A stretch of 64,000 bases of DNA from Agrobacterium salinitolerans (GCF_002008225.1 NZ_MRDH01000002.1:248001-312000), one strand, 5' to 3'. Shown: positions 45,928 through 53,932, counted from the stretch's first letter. The notes: generated by a model not told the origin, from the sequence alone. Translations and numbers: made by a program.

Positions 45928-46518
45928 TCAGCCGCCGAAAGCGAGCGAGAGACCCGCAATCGCCGTCAAGGCGCCGACGGTGCGGCTGGCTACTGAGCCG
46001 AAACGGGCAATGCCGAGGCCGAGCGCAATGCCGGCCGCATGCAGGATGGCGGTGGCGATCATGAAGCCGATGCCGAATTGAAGCGCGCCGGCGCTGCCGA
46101 GTTCACCGCCATGGGCATGGCCATGGAAAAGCGCGAAAGCGCCGACGACGGCCGCCGCCGCTGCCGTGGGAAGCCTTGTCGCCATGGCAACGAGCAGGCC
46201 GAGACCGATGACGGAGGCGAGAATGGCCGGTTCGACGAAGGGAAGCCCGATGCCGTAAACCGCCATCAGGAAGCCGACGGCCATGGTGCCGACGAAGGCG
46301 GAAGGCACTATCCACAGCGCCTTGCGGTCGTTCTGCGCCACGGCGATCTGCGAGGCCCAGATGCCGACGGCCACCATCGCCAGAATGTGATCCGCACCAA
46401 AGAAGGGGTGGGAGACGCCGGCCATGAAGGAGCCGTGTTCTTCCGGGTTCAAATGGGCGAAAGCGGGCAGGGCGGTAACGCCCAGTGCGGCGGCTGCGAG
46501 GCTTAGTCTTTTCAGCAT
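45928..46518 (-). CDS. HupE/UreJ family nickel/cobalt permease
   Basis: Inner-membrane metal permease of 196 residues. The N-terminal signal peptide (to about 21, PAFAH) is cleaved in this family, exposing metal-binding His. Then come six helices with HPFFGADHILAMVAVGIWASQ, the family signature, and FALFHGHAHGGELG. It probably imports Ni or Co for urease, hydrogenase or cobalamin, none of which adjoin it. The leader contains a perfect 35-bp tandem duplication. No cobalamin riboswitch was recognised. Confidence 0.88.
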   Translation of the reverse strand: MLKRLSLAAAALGVTALPAFAHLNPEEHGSFMAGVSHPFFGADHILAMVAVGIWASQIAVAQNDRKALWIVPSAFVGTMAVGFLMAVYGIGLPFVEPAILASVIGLGLLVAMATRLPTAAAAAVVGAFALFHGHAHGGELGSAGALQFGIGFMIATAILHAAGIALGLGIARFGSVASRTVGALTAIAGLSLAFGG

Positions 46519-46530
46519 GGTTCCCTCTTG

Positions 46531-46600
46531 AGATTATGACCGCCCGCAACGGGATCTTGGGCTTCAGATTATGACCGCCCGCAACGGGATCTTGGGCTTC
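46531..46600. repeat. Perfect 35-bp tandem direct repeat
   Basis: Two identical 35-bp units (46531-46565 and 46566-46600) abut exactly. Each starts AGATTATGACCGCCCGC and ends CGGGATCTTGGGCTTC. On the minus strand, each gives a small hairpin CCCG-TTG-CGGG. They lie 12 bp before the hupE-like start, so the unit duplicates the leader segment just upstream of its ribosome-binding site. Confidence 0.95.
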
Positions 46601-46788
46601 CCGCAGCCGGCGGCGCTGTAATGAGGCGTCAACGATATCGCGAAGGCAGACAGGCTGTCCATGCGTCATCTGCCGGTGGTGCTGTTTATTGTTGGAGGGC
46701 AAACCTTGCCTTTTTCGCTCATTGCCTTACGTAACAAGTCGCACTATGTCCGAAGGGCATGCACGAATTTTGCTGGAGAGAGCCGTTG

Positions 46789-47370
46789 ATGAACGAAGAC
46801 GAAGACGACAAGAGCAAGGAACTGCCGATCGGCAAGGAAACGGAAGCGAATCTTTTCAAGTCGCGTTCGATCTTCATCTATGGTGGCATCACGCAGGAAC
46901 TGGCGCAGAAGGTTTGCACGCAGCTCGTGGCCCTTGCCGCCGCCAGCGACGACGACATTCGCGTATATGTCAATTCGCCGGGCGGCCATGTCGAATCGGG
47001 TGATTCCATCCATGACATGATCAAGTTCATCAAGCCGAAGGTCTATATCATCGGCACGGGCTGGGTCGCTTCCGCCGGCGCGCTGATTTACGTTTCGGTG
47101 CCGAAGGAACGGCGCCTGTGCCTGCCGAACACCCGCTTCCTGCTGCACCAACCCTCCGGCGGTACGCGCGGCATGGCCTCCGACATCGAAATCCAGGCCC
47201 GCGAAATCATCAAGATGAACCAGCGCCTGATCAAGATCTTCTCCAAGGCCACCGGCCAGAGCGAAGAAAAGATCGCCAAGGATATCGATCGCGATTATTG
47301 GCTCGGCGCGGAAGAGGCCAGGGATTACGGCCTCGTCGGCAAGATCGTCGAGAGTCAGTCGGAACTCTGA
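46789..47370 (+). CDS. clpP: ClpP-like serine protease subunit
   Basis: A 193-residue member of the ClpP family, cytoplasmic. The catalytic triad is visible: S95 in [14 protein letters not shown]120 in [12 protein letters not shown], and D169 in [17 protein letters not shown]. The nucleophile motif reads ASAGA rather than ASMGA, and N-terminal [14 protein letters not shown] replaces the usual FLGEPI..DV. With no clpX or tig nearby, this is a divergent alphaproteobacterial paralogue rather than the main ClpP. Start ATG at 46789 follows GGAG. An intrinsic terminator follows. Confidence 0.9.
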   Translation: MNEDEDDKSKELPIGKETEANLFKSRSIFIYGGITQELAQKVCTQLVALAAASDDDIRVYVNSPGGHVESGDSIHDMIKFIKPKVYIIGTGWVASAGALIYVSVPKERRLCLPNTRFLLHQPSGGTRGMASDIEIQAREIIKMNQRLIKIFSKATGQSEEKIAKDIDRDYWLGAEEARDYGLVGKIVESQSEL

Positions 47371-47391
47371 GCTTTCGATTTTTCAGTTGAG

Positions 47392-47430
47392 AAAGCCCGT
47401 ATCGGTGGAAGCCGGTGCGGGCTTTTCGTT
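47392..47430 (+). terminator. Intrinsic terminator of clpP
   Basis: AAAGCCCG (47392-47399) pairs with CGGGCTTT (47418-47425) across an 18-nt loop that itself can pair, followed by T-rich sequence. Confidence 0.8.
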
Positions 47431-47533
47431 TAAGGTCGGTGTTATTTCATAATGTCGCAGGCCTTGGGCCGGCCGTTACATCTTCACGTGCTTGAGAGGG
47501 CAAGTTCGAGCGAGATTTTTTTTGAGTCACCAT

Positions 47534-47558
47534 GTAACAATATCCTCCTGAGCGCGAA
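47534..47558 (+). promoter_or_regulatory. Probable ECF (SigF-type) autoregulated promoter
   Basis: GTAACA (47534-47539), 15 nt, CGAA (47555-47558). This resembles Caulobacter SigF promoters (GTAACC-N16-CGAA), one base shorter. It lies 16 bp before the sigma-factor start, so the transcript leader would be short. Confidence 0.55.
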
Positions 47559-47574
47559 TAACCCGATAGTGACG

Positions 47575-48123
47575 ATGACAGGCAGCCCTTCGGAAGAGAC
47601 ACTGAAAATGCTGATGCTGCGTTCCCTCGATGGGGACGAAGGTGCCTACAGGCATTTGCTTCATGCCCTGAGACGGCTGCTGATCGCCTATTACGGCAGG
47701 CGCATGGCCGCCGCCGCCAGAGGCGATGTCGAAGATATTGTGCAGGAAACCCTGTTGTCGCTTCACGCCAAACGAGAGACCTATGATCGTGCGCGACCTT
47801 TCACGGCGTGGTTCTTTTCGATAGCGCGCTACAAGCTCATCGATCACTATCGGGGCCGGGGTGCGCGCCTGTTGGCGGAAGTCGAACTTGATGAAACGCT
47901 GGAGGCGGAACCGTCTGTTGACGCGGTCACAGCCCGCATGGATGTGGAGCGGCTGCTCGACGAACTGCCGGAACGGCAACGGGATCTCATTCGAAGGGTG
48001 AAGCTAGAAGGTCACTCAATTGCCGAAGCGGCGCAACAGTCCGGCCAGACCGAGCTTGCGGCGAGGGTCGGTATTCACAGAACGCTGAAAGTCCTGGCGG
48101 CAAAGTTGCGGGGGGACACGTGA
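47575..48123 (+). CDS. ECF sigma factor (SigF/NrsF type)
   Basis: An extracytoplasmic-function sigma factor of 182 residues. Region 2 includes DVEDIVQETLLSLHAKRETYD and FTAWFFSIARYKLIDHYRGR. Region 4 has LDELPERQRDLIRRVKLEGH and a helix-turn-helix through SIAEAAQQSGQTELAARVGIHRT (split here between residues 150-175). The next gene is its anti-sigma factor, overlapping by 4 bp (GTGA). Start at 47575 is chosen because upstream codons cover the probable promoter. In Caulobacter the SigF system answers oxidative, Cr and Cd stress; the same is likely here, though target genes are not adjacent. Confidence 0.92.
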   Translation: MTGSPSEETLKMLMLRSLDGDEGAYRHLLHALRRLLIAYYGRRMAAAARGDVEDIVQETLLSLHAKRETYDRARPFTAWFFSIARYKLIDHYRGRGARLLAEVELDETLEAEPSVDAVTARMDVERLLDELPERQRDLIRRVKLEGHSIAEAAQQSGQTELAARVGIHRTLKVLAAKLRGDT

Positions 48124-48764
48124 AGAAGACGGAAGACATCATCGAACAACTGGCGGGCGATCTGAAACCTGTTGCCGCTTTCGCGCTGGAGCGGAGGTTG
48201 GCGTTCGCCGTCTTGCCTGCGCTCGGCCTTTCGCTGGTGCTGATGCTGGCCATTCTGGGGCTTCGCGTCGACATGAGTGACGCCATGACCGAACCGGGTT
48301 TCTGGGTCAAATCCGCCTATAACGCCGTTCTTGCCACGGTTGCCTTTTTCGCCGTCATGCGGCTTGCGCGGCCGGAAGGCGAGCGGGGTTTCCTGTTTGT
48401 GTGGCTTGCGCTGATTTTTGTCGCCATGGCGCTTATCGCGCTCGTTCAACTCGGATTTGCCGTGCCCGGCACCTACAGCACCCTTATTATCGGGTCGTCG
48501 GCGCTGCATTGCCCGTTTTTCATCGTTGCTTTTGCACTGCCGCTGTTTATGGCGAATTTTGCGGTTCTCAAGCGTTCGGCTCCCGCTGATCCCACGCTTG
48601 CGGGATTTGCCGCAGGCATTGCCGCGGGTGCGGCCGGAGCTTGGGTCTATTCGTGGTTCTGCACCGAAAACGGCATGGCTTTCGTGTTGATCTGGTATTC
48701 GCTGGGCATCTTAGTGACCGGCATCGCTGGCGCTTTTGCCGGCTCACGTCTGCTTCGCTGGTGA
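48120..48764 (+). CDS. nrsF: NrsF family (DUF1109) membrane anti-sigma factor
   Basis: Inner-membrane protein of 214 residues with six helices, DUF1109/NrsF family, that holds the ECF sigma factor inactive. GTG start at 48120 overlaps the sigma stop by 4 bp. A short N-terminal cytoplasmic helix (TEDIIEQLAGDL) likely binds sigma. Two Cys, C131 (SSALHCPFF) and C181 (YSWFCTENG), match the conserved pair needed for oxidative stress sensing in Caulobacter NrsF, as I recall. Translational coupling ensures stoichiometric expression. Confidence 0.92.
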   Translation: MKKTEDIIEQLAGDLKPVAAFALERRLAFAVLPALGLSLVLMLAILGLRVDMSDAMTEPGFWVKSAYNAVLATVAFFAVMRLARPEGERGFLFVWLALIFVAMALIALVQLGFAVPGTYSTLIIGSSALHCPFFIVAFALPLFMANFAVLKRSAPADPTLAGFAAGIAAGAAGAWVYSWFCTENGMAFVLIWYSLGILVTGIAGAFAGSRLLRW

Positions 48765-48788
48765 AGACGCCTCTCGGAATAATTGCCG

Positions 48789-48820
48789 ATGCCGGCCCTG
48801 AGCTGATTCAGAGCCGGCAT
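48789..48820. terminator. Bidirectional hairpin between converging genes
   Basis: ATGCCGGC (48789-48796) pairs with GCCGGCAT (48813-48820), extended by CCTGA/TCAG-type pairing in the loop. It lies between the nrsF end and the phytase-like gene end. No long T runs. Confidence 0.6.
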
Positions 48821-48837
48821 TCCGCTTCTGGCGGATT

Positions 48838-49920
48838 TCACTGACTGAGGTTGGCGGGAATTGCGAAAGCTGCAAACTGGGTGAACTGCTTGCCCGTGTT
48901 GAAATTATCATCGGAGGCGATGACGAAGAGCTGCTTGCCATCCACCACCGGGCCGAAGGCGAAGCTTTCGATATTATCGATATCGAGGCCGAAATCGCCT
49001 TCGTTGATTTCGAACCAGGGTGATTTGGACACGGCGGCCACGGATGCCGGATCGATCTTGTCCTTGCCGAGAATATTGTCGGCGCGGGACATGTCGGCGA
49101 TGAAAAAGCGGATGTGGTTGCCGACGCCGGAGGCAAAATTGCGCTCGACGGCGACAAAACGACCATCCGGCAGTGCGGCGATGGCGGAAAGGCCGTTGTC
49201 GTTATATTTCGGCTCGGCGGCCGTCGGCGTCTTCGAGATTGCCTCGGTGACATAGACGTGCTCGGCGACCGGCTTCAGTGTCGCCGTGTCGATGACGAGG
49301 ATGCGGGCCGGGCTGCCCGCCTGCGGCGTCGCCTTGGGGCCGTCCTGGATGAGAGCATTTTCGGTGGCGGCGATCAGCCGGCCGGGCATCAGGGTCAGGC
49401 CTTCAAAAGCGAGGTTGTTCTGGACGCCCTTGGTCTTTGCGTCGTCGACGAGATAGGCGTCCGGCAGCTCCAGCCGCTTCACATTGCTGCCGTCGAGGTC
49501 CGCGACGTAGAGAGCCGGCTGGTTCTTCAGGTCGCGTTCGGACGACCAGTAGAGCTTGCCGCCCTTGCGGTCGAGCGCGACGCCCTCCGCATCGATGCCC
49601 TTCGGCGCATAAGCGGCGCCAGTCTCATCCTTCAGTTCGCGCGTGGCGGCGATGTTGAGCGTGGCGGCGCCTTCCGTCACGGCCAGTTCCAGCTCGTAAT
49701 AACGGGCCGGCCCTTTTTCCACGCGGTCATCGGAAATTGCGAGATAACGTCCGGTTTCGCTGTCAAAGGCGAGATCGGAAATGCCGCCGAAGGTAACGCC
49801 ATCAATGGAAAGACCCGATGGAACGACGATCTGGCCCAGAAACGCTGGTGGCGGCGGGGTCTGGGCTACGGCCGGCAGAGCTGCAAAACAGCAGGCGACG
49901 ATGGTGACGGTGCGGAGCAT
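48838..49920 (-). CDS. Esterase-like activity of phytase family protein
   Basis: An exported 360-residue beta-propeller protein (PF13449 family). The signal peptide is about residues 1-19 (ending LPAVAQ). Conserved elements are FGGISDLAFDSETGRYLAISDD, GIDAEGVALDRKGGKLYWSSE, FEGLTLMPGRLIAATENAL and NDNGLSAIAALPDGRFVAVER, then NIESFAFGP. Members are annotated as phytase- or esterase-like, but activity is rarely tested. It stands alone and converges with nrsF. Confidence 0.88.
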   Translation of the reverse strand: MLRTVTIVACCFAALPAVAQTPPPPAFLGQIVVPSGLSIDGVTFGGISDLAFDSETGRYLAISDDRVEKGPARYYELELAVTEGAATLNIAATRELKDETGAAYAPKGIDAEGVALDRKGGKLYWSSERDLKNQPALYVADLDGSNVKRLELPDAYLVDDAKTKGVQNNLAFEGLTLMPGRLIAATENALIQDGPKATPQAGSPARILVIDTATLKPVAEHVYVTEAISKTPTAAEPKYNDNGLSAIAALPDGRFVAVERNFASGVGNHIRFFIADMSRADNILGKDKIDPASVAAVSKSPWFEINEGDFGLDIDNIESFAFGPVVDGKQLFVIASDDNFNTGKQFTQFAAFAIPANLSQ

Positions 49921-50133
49921 GGCAAGGGTCCCTCTTGTTGTGCATGATCGGTCGTGATGCAGGCAGGATTAGCGCCGCGCCGCTAAACTTTGATGACGTT
50001 TTCCGCTCCGCCGTACCTGAAGTCTGGCGGCTCATCTTGCCAAGCGGCGTCTTTTTTGATCCTGAATATAATCACGCTTCATCCAGAGCGTGTCGCCATC
50101 CCCGGATTCGCGCGTCACGCTTCAGTTTTGTTT

Positions 50134-50179
50134 CTGCCTGTCGCCAATGTGGACCGTTGCGGTTGTTTGCGACAGGCAG
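50134..50179 (+). promoter_or_regulatory. Stem-loop in the leader of the BenE-like gene
   Basis: CTGCCTGTCGC (50134-50144) and GCGACAGGCAG (50169-50179) form perfect 11-bp arms around a 24-nt loop, ending 18 nt before the ATG. No T tract follows. It could be an operator or a leader structure affecting ribosome access. Confidence 0.6.
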
Positions 50180-50197
50180 CAGGTCGCAGAGTGCTTC

Positions 50198-51376
50198 ATG
50201 CTGAAAGATTTTTCCGTCCAGAGCCTGTTCATGGGCTGCCTCACCGCCTTTGTCGGTTTCGCCAGCTCCTTCGCCGTCGTGCTGCAGGGACTGAAAGCTG
50301 TCGGTGCGACGGATTTCGAGGCGGCGTCGGGGCTGATGGCGCTTTCGGTAGCAATGGGGCTTTGCGCCATTATCCTTTCCGCCGCCACCCGGCTTCCCAT
50401 CAGCATCGCCTGGTCGACGCCGGGCGCTGCGCTGCTTGCGACCACCGGCGTCATTGAGGGCGGCTTTCCGGCGGCCGTCGGCGGTTTCATCATCTGCGCC
50501 ATCCTGATCATCATCGCGGGCCTATTCAGGCCGCTGGGAAAGGCTGTCGCCTCCATTCCTGCGCCGCTTGCCAACGCCATGCTCTCGGGCGTCATCATCG
50601 GCCTGTGTTTCGCGCCCATCAAGGCAATCGGTTTCAACCCGGCGCTTGGATTGCCCATCATCCTTGCCTGGATCGTGGTGGGAGCCTTCAAACGGCTGTT
50701 CGCTGTGCCCGCCGCTCTTGCCGCCTTCGTGCTGGTGATGATTTTCGGCGTCGACATTCCGGCGGGTGCGCTGGGCAGCGTGGCGCAATCGCTGACGCCG
50801 CCGATGGAGTGGGTAACGCCTGTCTTCAGTCTCCACGCGGTTGTTTCCATCGCGCTGCCGCTCTTCATCGTCACCATGGCCTCGCAGAATATTCCCGGTA
50901 TCGCGGTGCTCAAGGTCAATCATTACAATCCGCAGCCCGGACCGCTTTTCGCCTCGACCGGCTTTTTCTCGCTGCTCTCTGCGCCGTTTGGCGGGCATGC
51001 GGTCAATCTCGCGGCGATTACGGCGGCCATGTGCGCGGGCGAGGACGCCCATCCCGATCCAACGCGGCGTTACTGGGCGGCGATCATCGGCGGTGTCGGC
51101 TATATTATTTTCGGTCTTTTGGCGGGCGTGGTCACCGCCTTCGTGGCGCTGGCGCCGCCCATCCTCATCCAGGCGGTGGCGGGGCTGGCGCTGGTCGGCG
51201 CCTTTTCCGGCTCCGCAGTCGCAGCCTTCAGGGAGCCGGAAACCCGCGAGGCGGCGGCCATTACCTTTCTCATCACCGCATCCGGCCTTTCCTTCGGCGG
51301 CATTTCCGGGGCCTTCTGGGGCTTGATCGGCGGCGGGCTGATGATGGCGTTGCAGCGGGTGGTGAAGCGTGGTTAG
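50198..51376 (+). CDS. BenE-family benzoate/H+ symporter-like permease
   Basis: Inner-membrane permease of 392 residues, about 11-12 helices, BenE family (benzoate/H+ symporter-like, distant NAT-type fold). Diagnostic stretches are LTAFVGFASSFAVVLQGLKA, RLPISIAWSTPGAALLAT, PLFIVTMASQNIPGIAVLK, and AITFLITASGLSFGGISGAF. No benzoate catabolic genes adjoin, so the physiological substrate is open. The start ATG at 50198 gives MLKDFSVQSLFMG. The open frame extends 36 codons upstream, through the stem-loop, and is rejected. The ribosome-binding site is weak. Confidence 0.88.
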   Translation: MLKDFSVQSLFMGCLTAFVGFASSFAVVLQGLKAVGATDFEAASGLMALSVAMGLCAIILSAATRLPISIAWSTPGAALLATTGVIEGGFPAAVGGFIICAILIIIAGLFRPLGKAVASIPAPLANAMLSGVIIGLCFAPIKAIGFNPALGLPIILAWIVVGAFKRLFAVPAALAAFVLVMIFGVDIPAGALGSVAQSLTPPMEWVTPVFSLHAVVSIALPLFIVTMASQNIPGIAVLKVNHYNPQPGPLFASTGFFSLLSAPFGGHAVNLAAITAAMCAGEDAHPDPTRRYWAAIIGGVGYIIFGLLAGVVTAFVALAPPILIQAVAGLALVGAFSGSAVAAFREPETREAAAITFLITASGLSFGGISGAFWGLIGGGLMMALQRVVKRG

Positions 51377-51412
51377 ATGGTGGAAATGGTATAGTTTTTA
51401 TATTATATTCCT

Positions 51413-51706
51413 ATGGTATTCGAATTTGATCCGATAAAGAGCGCTGGCAATAAAGACAAACACGGCATCGATTTTGTCGATGCACAGGCATTGTGGCACG
51501 ATAAATTCGGTTTGACGGTTACAGCGCAGAATATTGGAGAAGAGCGGTTCGCCCTCATCGCACTTCTCGGGGAGAAGTTGTGGTTGGCTGTCCATACAGT
51601 GCGGGGTGGCCGTATTCGCATCATTTCCGTGCGACGTGTCCGAGAATTAGAGAGGTATCATTATGAAGACAATAAGCGCAGAAGAATTCGACAGGATGGC
51701 CGATGA
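51413..51706 (+). CDS. brnT: BrnT-family ribonuclease toxin
   Basis: A 97-residue toxin of the BrnT family (RelE-like RNase). Motifs are FEFDPIKSAGNKDKHGIDF, then GEERFALIALLGEKLWLAVH, and IRIISVRRVRELERYHYED with the catalytic Arg/Glu residues. The toxin gene precedes the antitoxin and overlaps it by 44 bp, the usual Brn order. A pronounced AT-rich block before the ATG (GTTTTTATATTATATTCC) is the likely autoregulated operator. The C-terminal RRRIRQDGR is longer than typical because of the overlap. Confidence 0.9.
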   Translation: MVFEFDPIKSAGNKDKHGIDFVDAQALWHDKFGLTVTAQNIGEERFALIALLGEKLWLAVHTVRGGRIRIISVRRVRELERYHYEDNKRRRIRQDGR

Positions 51707-51905
51707 CGGCGAAGACATCAGCGAATATCTCGACTGGTCGACGGCGCGCCATCTGAACATCGAACCCAAGCGCGTGAACATCGATTTTCCGACGTGGGTC
51801 GTCAACGATCTCGACAACGAAGCACGTCGTCTCGGTGTGACCCGGCAATCGCTTGTCAAATTGTGGATCGCTGAAAGGCTGGAGACTGGCCGTCAAGCAA
51901 AATAA
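51663..51905 (+). CDS. brnA: BrnA-family antitoxin
   Basis: An 80-residue antitoxin, predicted ribbon-helix-helix. The N-terminal part binds toxin (FDRMADDGEDISEYLDWSTA). The C-terminal ribbon-helix-helix lies in RVNIDFPTWVVNDLDNEARR to LGVTRQSLVKLWIAERLE, which binds operator DNA and represses the pair. Start ATG at 51663 lies inside brnT, with AGAGAGG upstream. Confidence 0.88.
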   Translation: MKTISAEEFDRMADDGEDISEYLDWSTARHLNIEPKRVNIDFPTWVVNDLDNEARRLGVTRQSLVKLWIAERLETGRQAK

Positions 51906-51926
51906 GCCTGCGCATCACAAGATCAC

Positions 51927-51963
51927 TTGTCAGACCGCCAGCCGCTGTTTATACACATCGCCA
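51927..51963 (+). promoter_or_regulatory. leu promoter giving a leaderless leader mRNA
   Basis: TTGTCA (51927-51932), 17 nt, TATACA (51950-51955), both 5/6 matches to consensus. The A of the leader-peptide ATG is at 51963, seven bases after the -10, the expected transcription start. Confidence 0.75.
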
Positions 51964-52082
51964 TGAGCAACAGCATCGCAACCATTTTTGGCATGAGCGC
52001 GCAGATTTCTGCGAAGGCTTCGCCGTGCGGTGCACTCTCGCTTCTTAGCCTCGACCTTACACGCGGTTGCCGGGTCCAGTGA
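51963..52082 (+). CDS. leuL: leu leader peptide
   Basis: A 39-residue leader peptide. It begins MSNSIATIFGMSAQISAKAS and ends in GALSLLSLDLTRGCRVQ, with five Leu in eight residues. Codons are CTC, CTT, CTT, CTC and CTT. The peptide would stall ribosomes when leucyl-tRNA is scarce, allowing leuA transcription. No ribosome-binding site precedes the ATG, and it fits leaderless translation. A second in-frame ATG at 51993 would give 29 residues but is preceded only by coding-like sequence. Confidence 0.85.
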   Translation: MSNSIATIFGMSAQISAKASPCGALSLLSLDLTRGCRVQ

Positions 52083-52125
52083 GGAGCGCCCGGCGGCCGA
52101 AAGCCCGCTGGCGCAAACGCTCCTC
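52069..52125 (+). terminator. leu attenuator hairpins
   Basis: Long terminator-like stem: GAGGAGCG (52081-52088) with CGCTCCTC (52118-52125), enclosing GC-rich pairs. A competing antiterminator is GCCGGG (52069-52074) with CCCGGC (52089-52094). The T run after is weak (ATCTCGAAATCTCATTTT), so termination may need other factors. The stem begins at the leuL stop codon. Confidence 0.7.
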
Positions 52126-52222
52126 ATCTCGAAATCTCATTTTATACTGGATTTAGGCCCTGAAGGGCCGCGCATCCGCCGATGGCGAAAGACGCCCGCG
52201 GACTGCGCAAGGAGGAAGCGAA

Positions 52223-53932
52223 ATGGACGGCAAGATCACCAATATTTCCAAGGGCATGGCTGACGCGAGCGTGAAGTATCGCCCTTACCCGACCATCAAT
52301 ATCCCCGACCGGACATGGCCGGGTAAGACCATCGACAAGGCGCCGATCTGGTGTTCGGTGGACCTGCGCGACGGCAACCAGTCGCTGGTCAACCCCATGG
52401 GTCACGACCGCAAGGCACGCATGTTCAAGCTGCTGCTCGAAATGGGTTTCAAGGAAATCGAGATCGGTTTCCCTTCCGCCTCGCAGACGGATTTCGATTT
52501 CGCCCGCTGGTGCGTGGAAGAGGGCAACGTGCCCGACGATGTCTCCCTGCAGGTGCTGGTGCAGTGCCGCCCGGAGCTGATTAGCCGCACGTTCGAGGCG
52601 TTGGAAGGCGCCAACAAGCCGATCATCCATTTCTACAATTCCACGTCGGAATTGCAGCGCCGCGTGGTGTTCGGCAAGGATGTGCATGGCATCAAGCAGA
52701 TCGCCGTCGATGCAGCCAAGATGATCACCGATATGGCGGCGAAGGCTGGCGGCGGTTATCGTTTCGAATATTCGCCCGAGAGCTTTACCGGCACAGAGCT
52801 GGAAGTGGCGCTGGAAATCTGCAACGCCGTGGTCGAGGTGGTGAAGCCGACGGCGGACAACAAGCTGATCCTGAACCTGCCCTCGACCGTCGAAATGGCG
52901 ACGCCGAACATCTATGCCGACCAGATCGAATGGATGTGCCGCAATATCGACAACCGCGAAAACGTCATCATCTCGCTGCATCCGCATAATGACCGTGGTA
53001 CCGGCATTGCCGCGACCGAACTGGGTCTGATGGCGGGTGCGGATCGCGTCGAAGGCACGCTGTTCGGCAATGGCGAGCGCACCGGCAATGTCGACGTCGT
53101 GACGCTGGCGCTGAACATGTATACGCAGGGTGTGGATCCTGAGCTGGACTGCCGCGATATCGAGCGCATCAAGGATGTCTACGAATATTCCAACGAGATG
53201 ACGATCCCGGAGCGCCACCCTTACGTGGGCGAACTGGTCTATACGGCCTTCTCCGGCTCGCATCAGGATGCGATCAACAAGGGCATGAAAGCGATCAAGG
53301 TCGCCAACCACCCCGTTTGGGAAGTCCCCTATCTGCCGATCGATCCGAAGGATGTCGGCCGCTCCTATGAGGCGATCATTCGCATCAACTCACAATCCGG
53401 CAAGGGCGGCATCGCCTATATTCTCCAGCAGGATTACGGCATCAACCTGCCGCGCAATTTGCAGGTGGAGTTCCGTGAGGACATCCAGCGCATCACCGAT
53501 GAAGAGGGTGTCGAGCTGCCCGCCAAGCGCATCTACGAGCGTTTTATCGAGCGCTACGTGACACAGCCGAATGCGCGCATCAAGTTCGTGGATCACCACA
53601 CCTATCCGGCCGGCGATTTCAAGGGCGTGCGCATCGTCGCCGCCGAGATCACCGACAATGGCGAGGTGAAGCGCATCGAGGGCAAGGGAACGGGTCCGAT
53701 CGACGGGTTCATCAATGCGCTGTCGGTTTATCTCGGGGTTGATCTGTCGGTGAACGATTATTCGGAGCATTCACTGCAGCATGGCTCGAATGCTTCGGCC
53801 ATCGCCTATGTCGAGATGGAGCATCCGGGTGGTAAGTTGTTCGGCGCGGGGATCAACACGAATATCGTGGCGGCTTCGCTGGAGGCAATCGTTTCGGCGG
53901 CCAACCGGGTGTTGGAAGAGCGGGCGAAGTGA
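52223..53932 (+). CDS. leuA: 2-isopropylmalate synthase (LeuA)
   Basis: First committed enzyme of leucine synthesis, condensing 2-ketoisovalerate with acetyl-CoA. It is a 569-residue type-2 LeuA. The catalytic domain has SVDLRDGNQSLVNPM, the metal site VIISLHPHNDRGTGIAATE, and GNGERTGNVDVVTLAL. The regulatory domain at the C-terminus (about 430-569) binds leucine for feedback inhibition. AAGGAGG before ATG gives strong initiation. Expression is controlled by the leuL attenuator, 140 bp upstream. Confidence 0.97.
   Translation: MDGKITNISKGMADASVKYRPYPTINIPDRTWPGKTIDKAPIWCSVDLRDGNQSLVNPMGHDRKARMFKLLLEMGFKEIEIGFPSASQTDFDFARWCVEEGNVPDDVSLQVLVQCRPELISRTFEALEGANKPIIHFYNSTSELQRRVVFGKDVHGIKQIAVDAAKMITDMAAKAGGGYRFEYSPESFTGTELEVALEICNAVVEVVKPTADNKLILNLPSTVEMATPNIYADQIEWMCRNIDNRENVIISLHPHNDRGTGIAATELGLMAGADRVEGTLFGNGERTGNVDVVTLALNMYTQGVDPELDCRDIERIKDVYEYSNEMTIPERHPYVGELVYTAFSGSHQDAINKGMKAIKVANHPVWEVPYLPIDPKDVGRSYEAIIRINSQSGKGGIAYILQQDYGINLPRNLQVEFREDIQRITDEEGVELPAKRIYERFIERYVTQPNARIKFVDHHTYPAGDFKGVRIVAAEITDNGEVKRIEGKGTGPIDGFINALSVYLGVDLSVNDYSEHSLQHGSNASAIAYVEMEHPGGKLFGAGINTNIVAASLEAIVSAANRVLEERAK

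Noticed and set aside
45928-46600. Cobalamin or nickel riboswitch before the hupE-like gene
   Set aside because: No B12-box-like conserved core; only the tandem duplication is present.
47452-47574. Longer ECF sigma factor starting upstream
   Set aside because: It would run through the probable SigF-type promoter and add 41 non-conserved residues.
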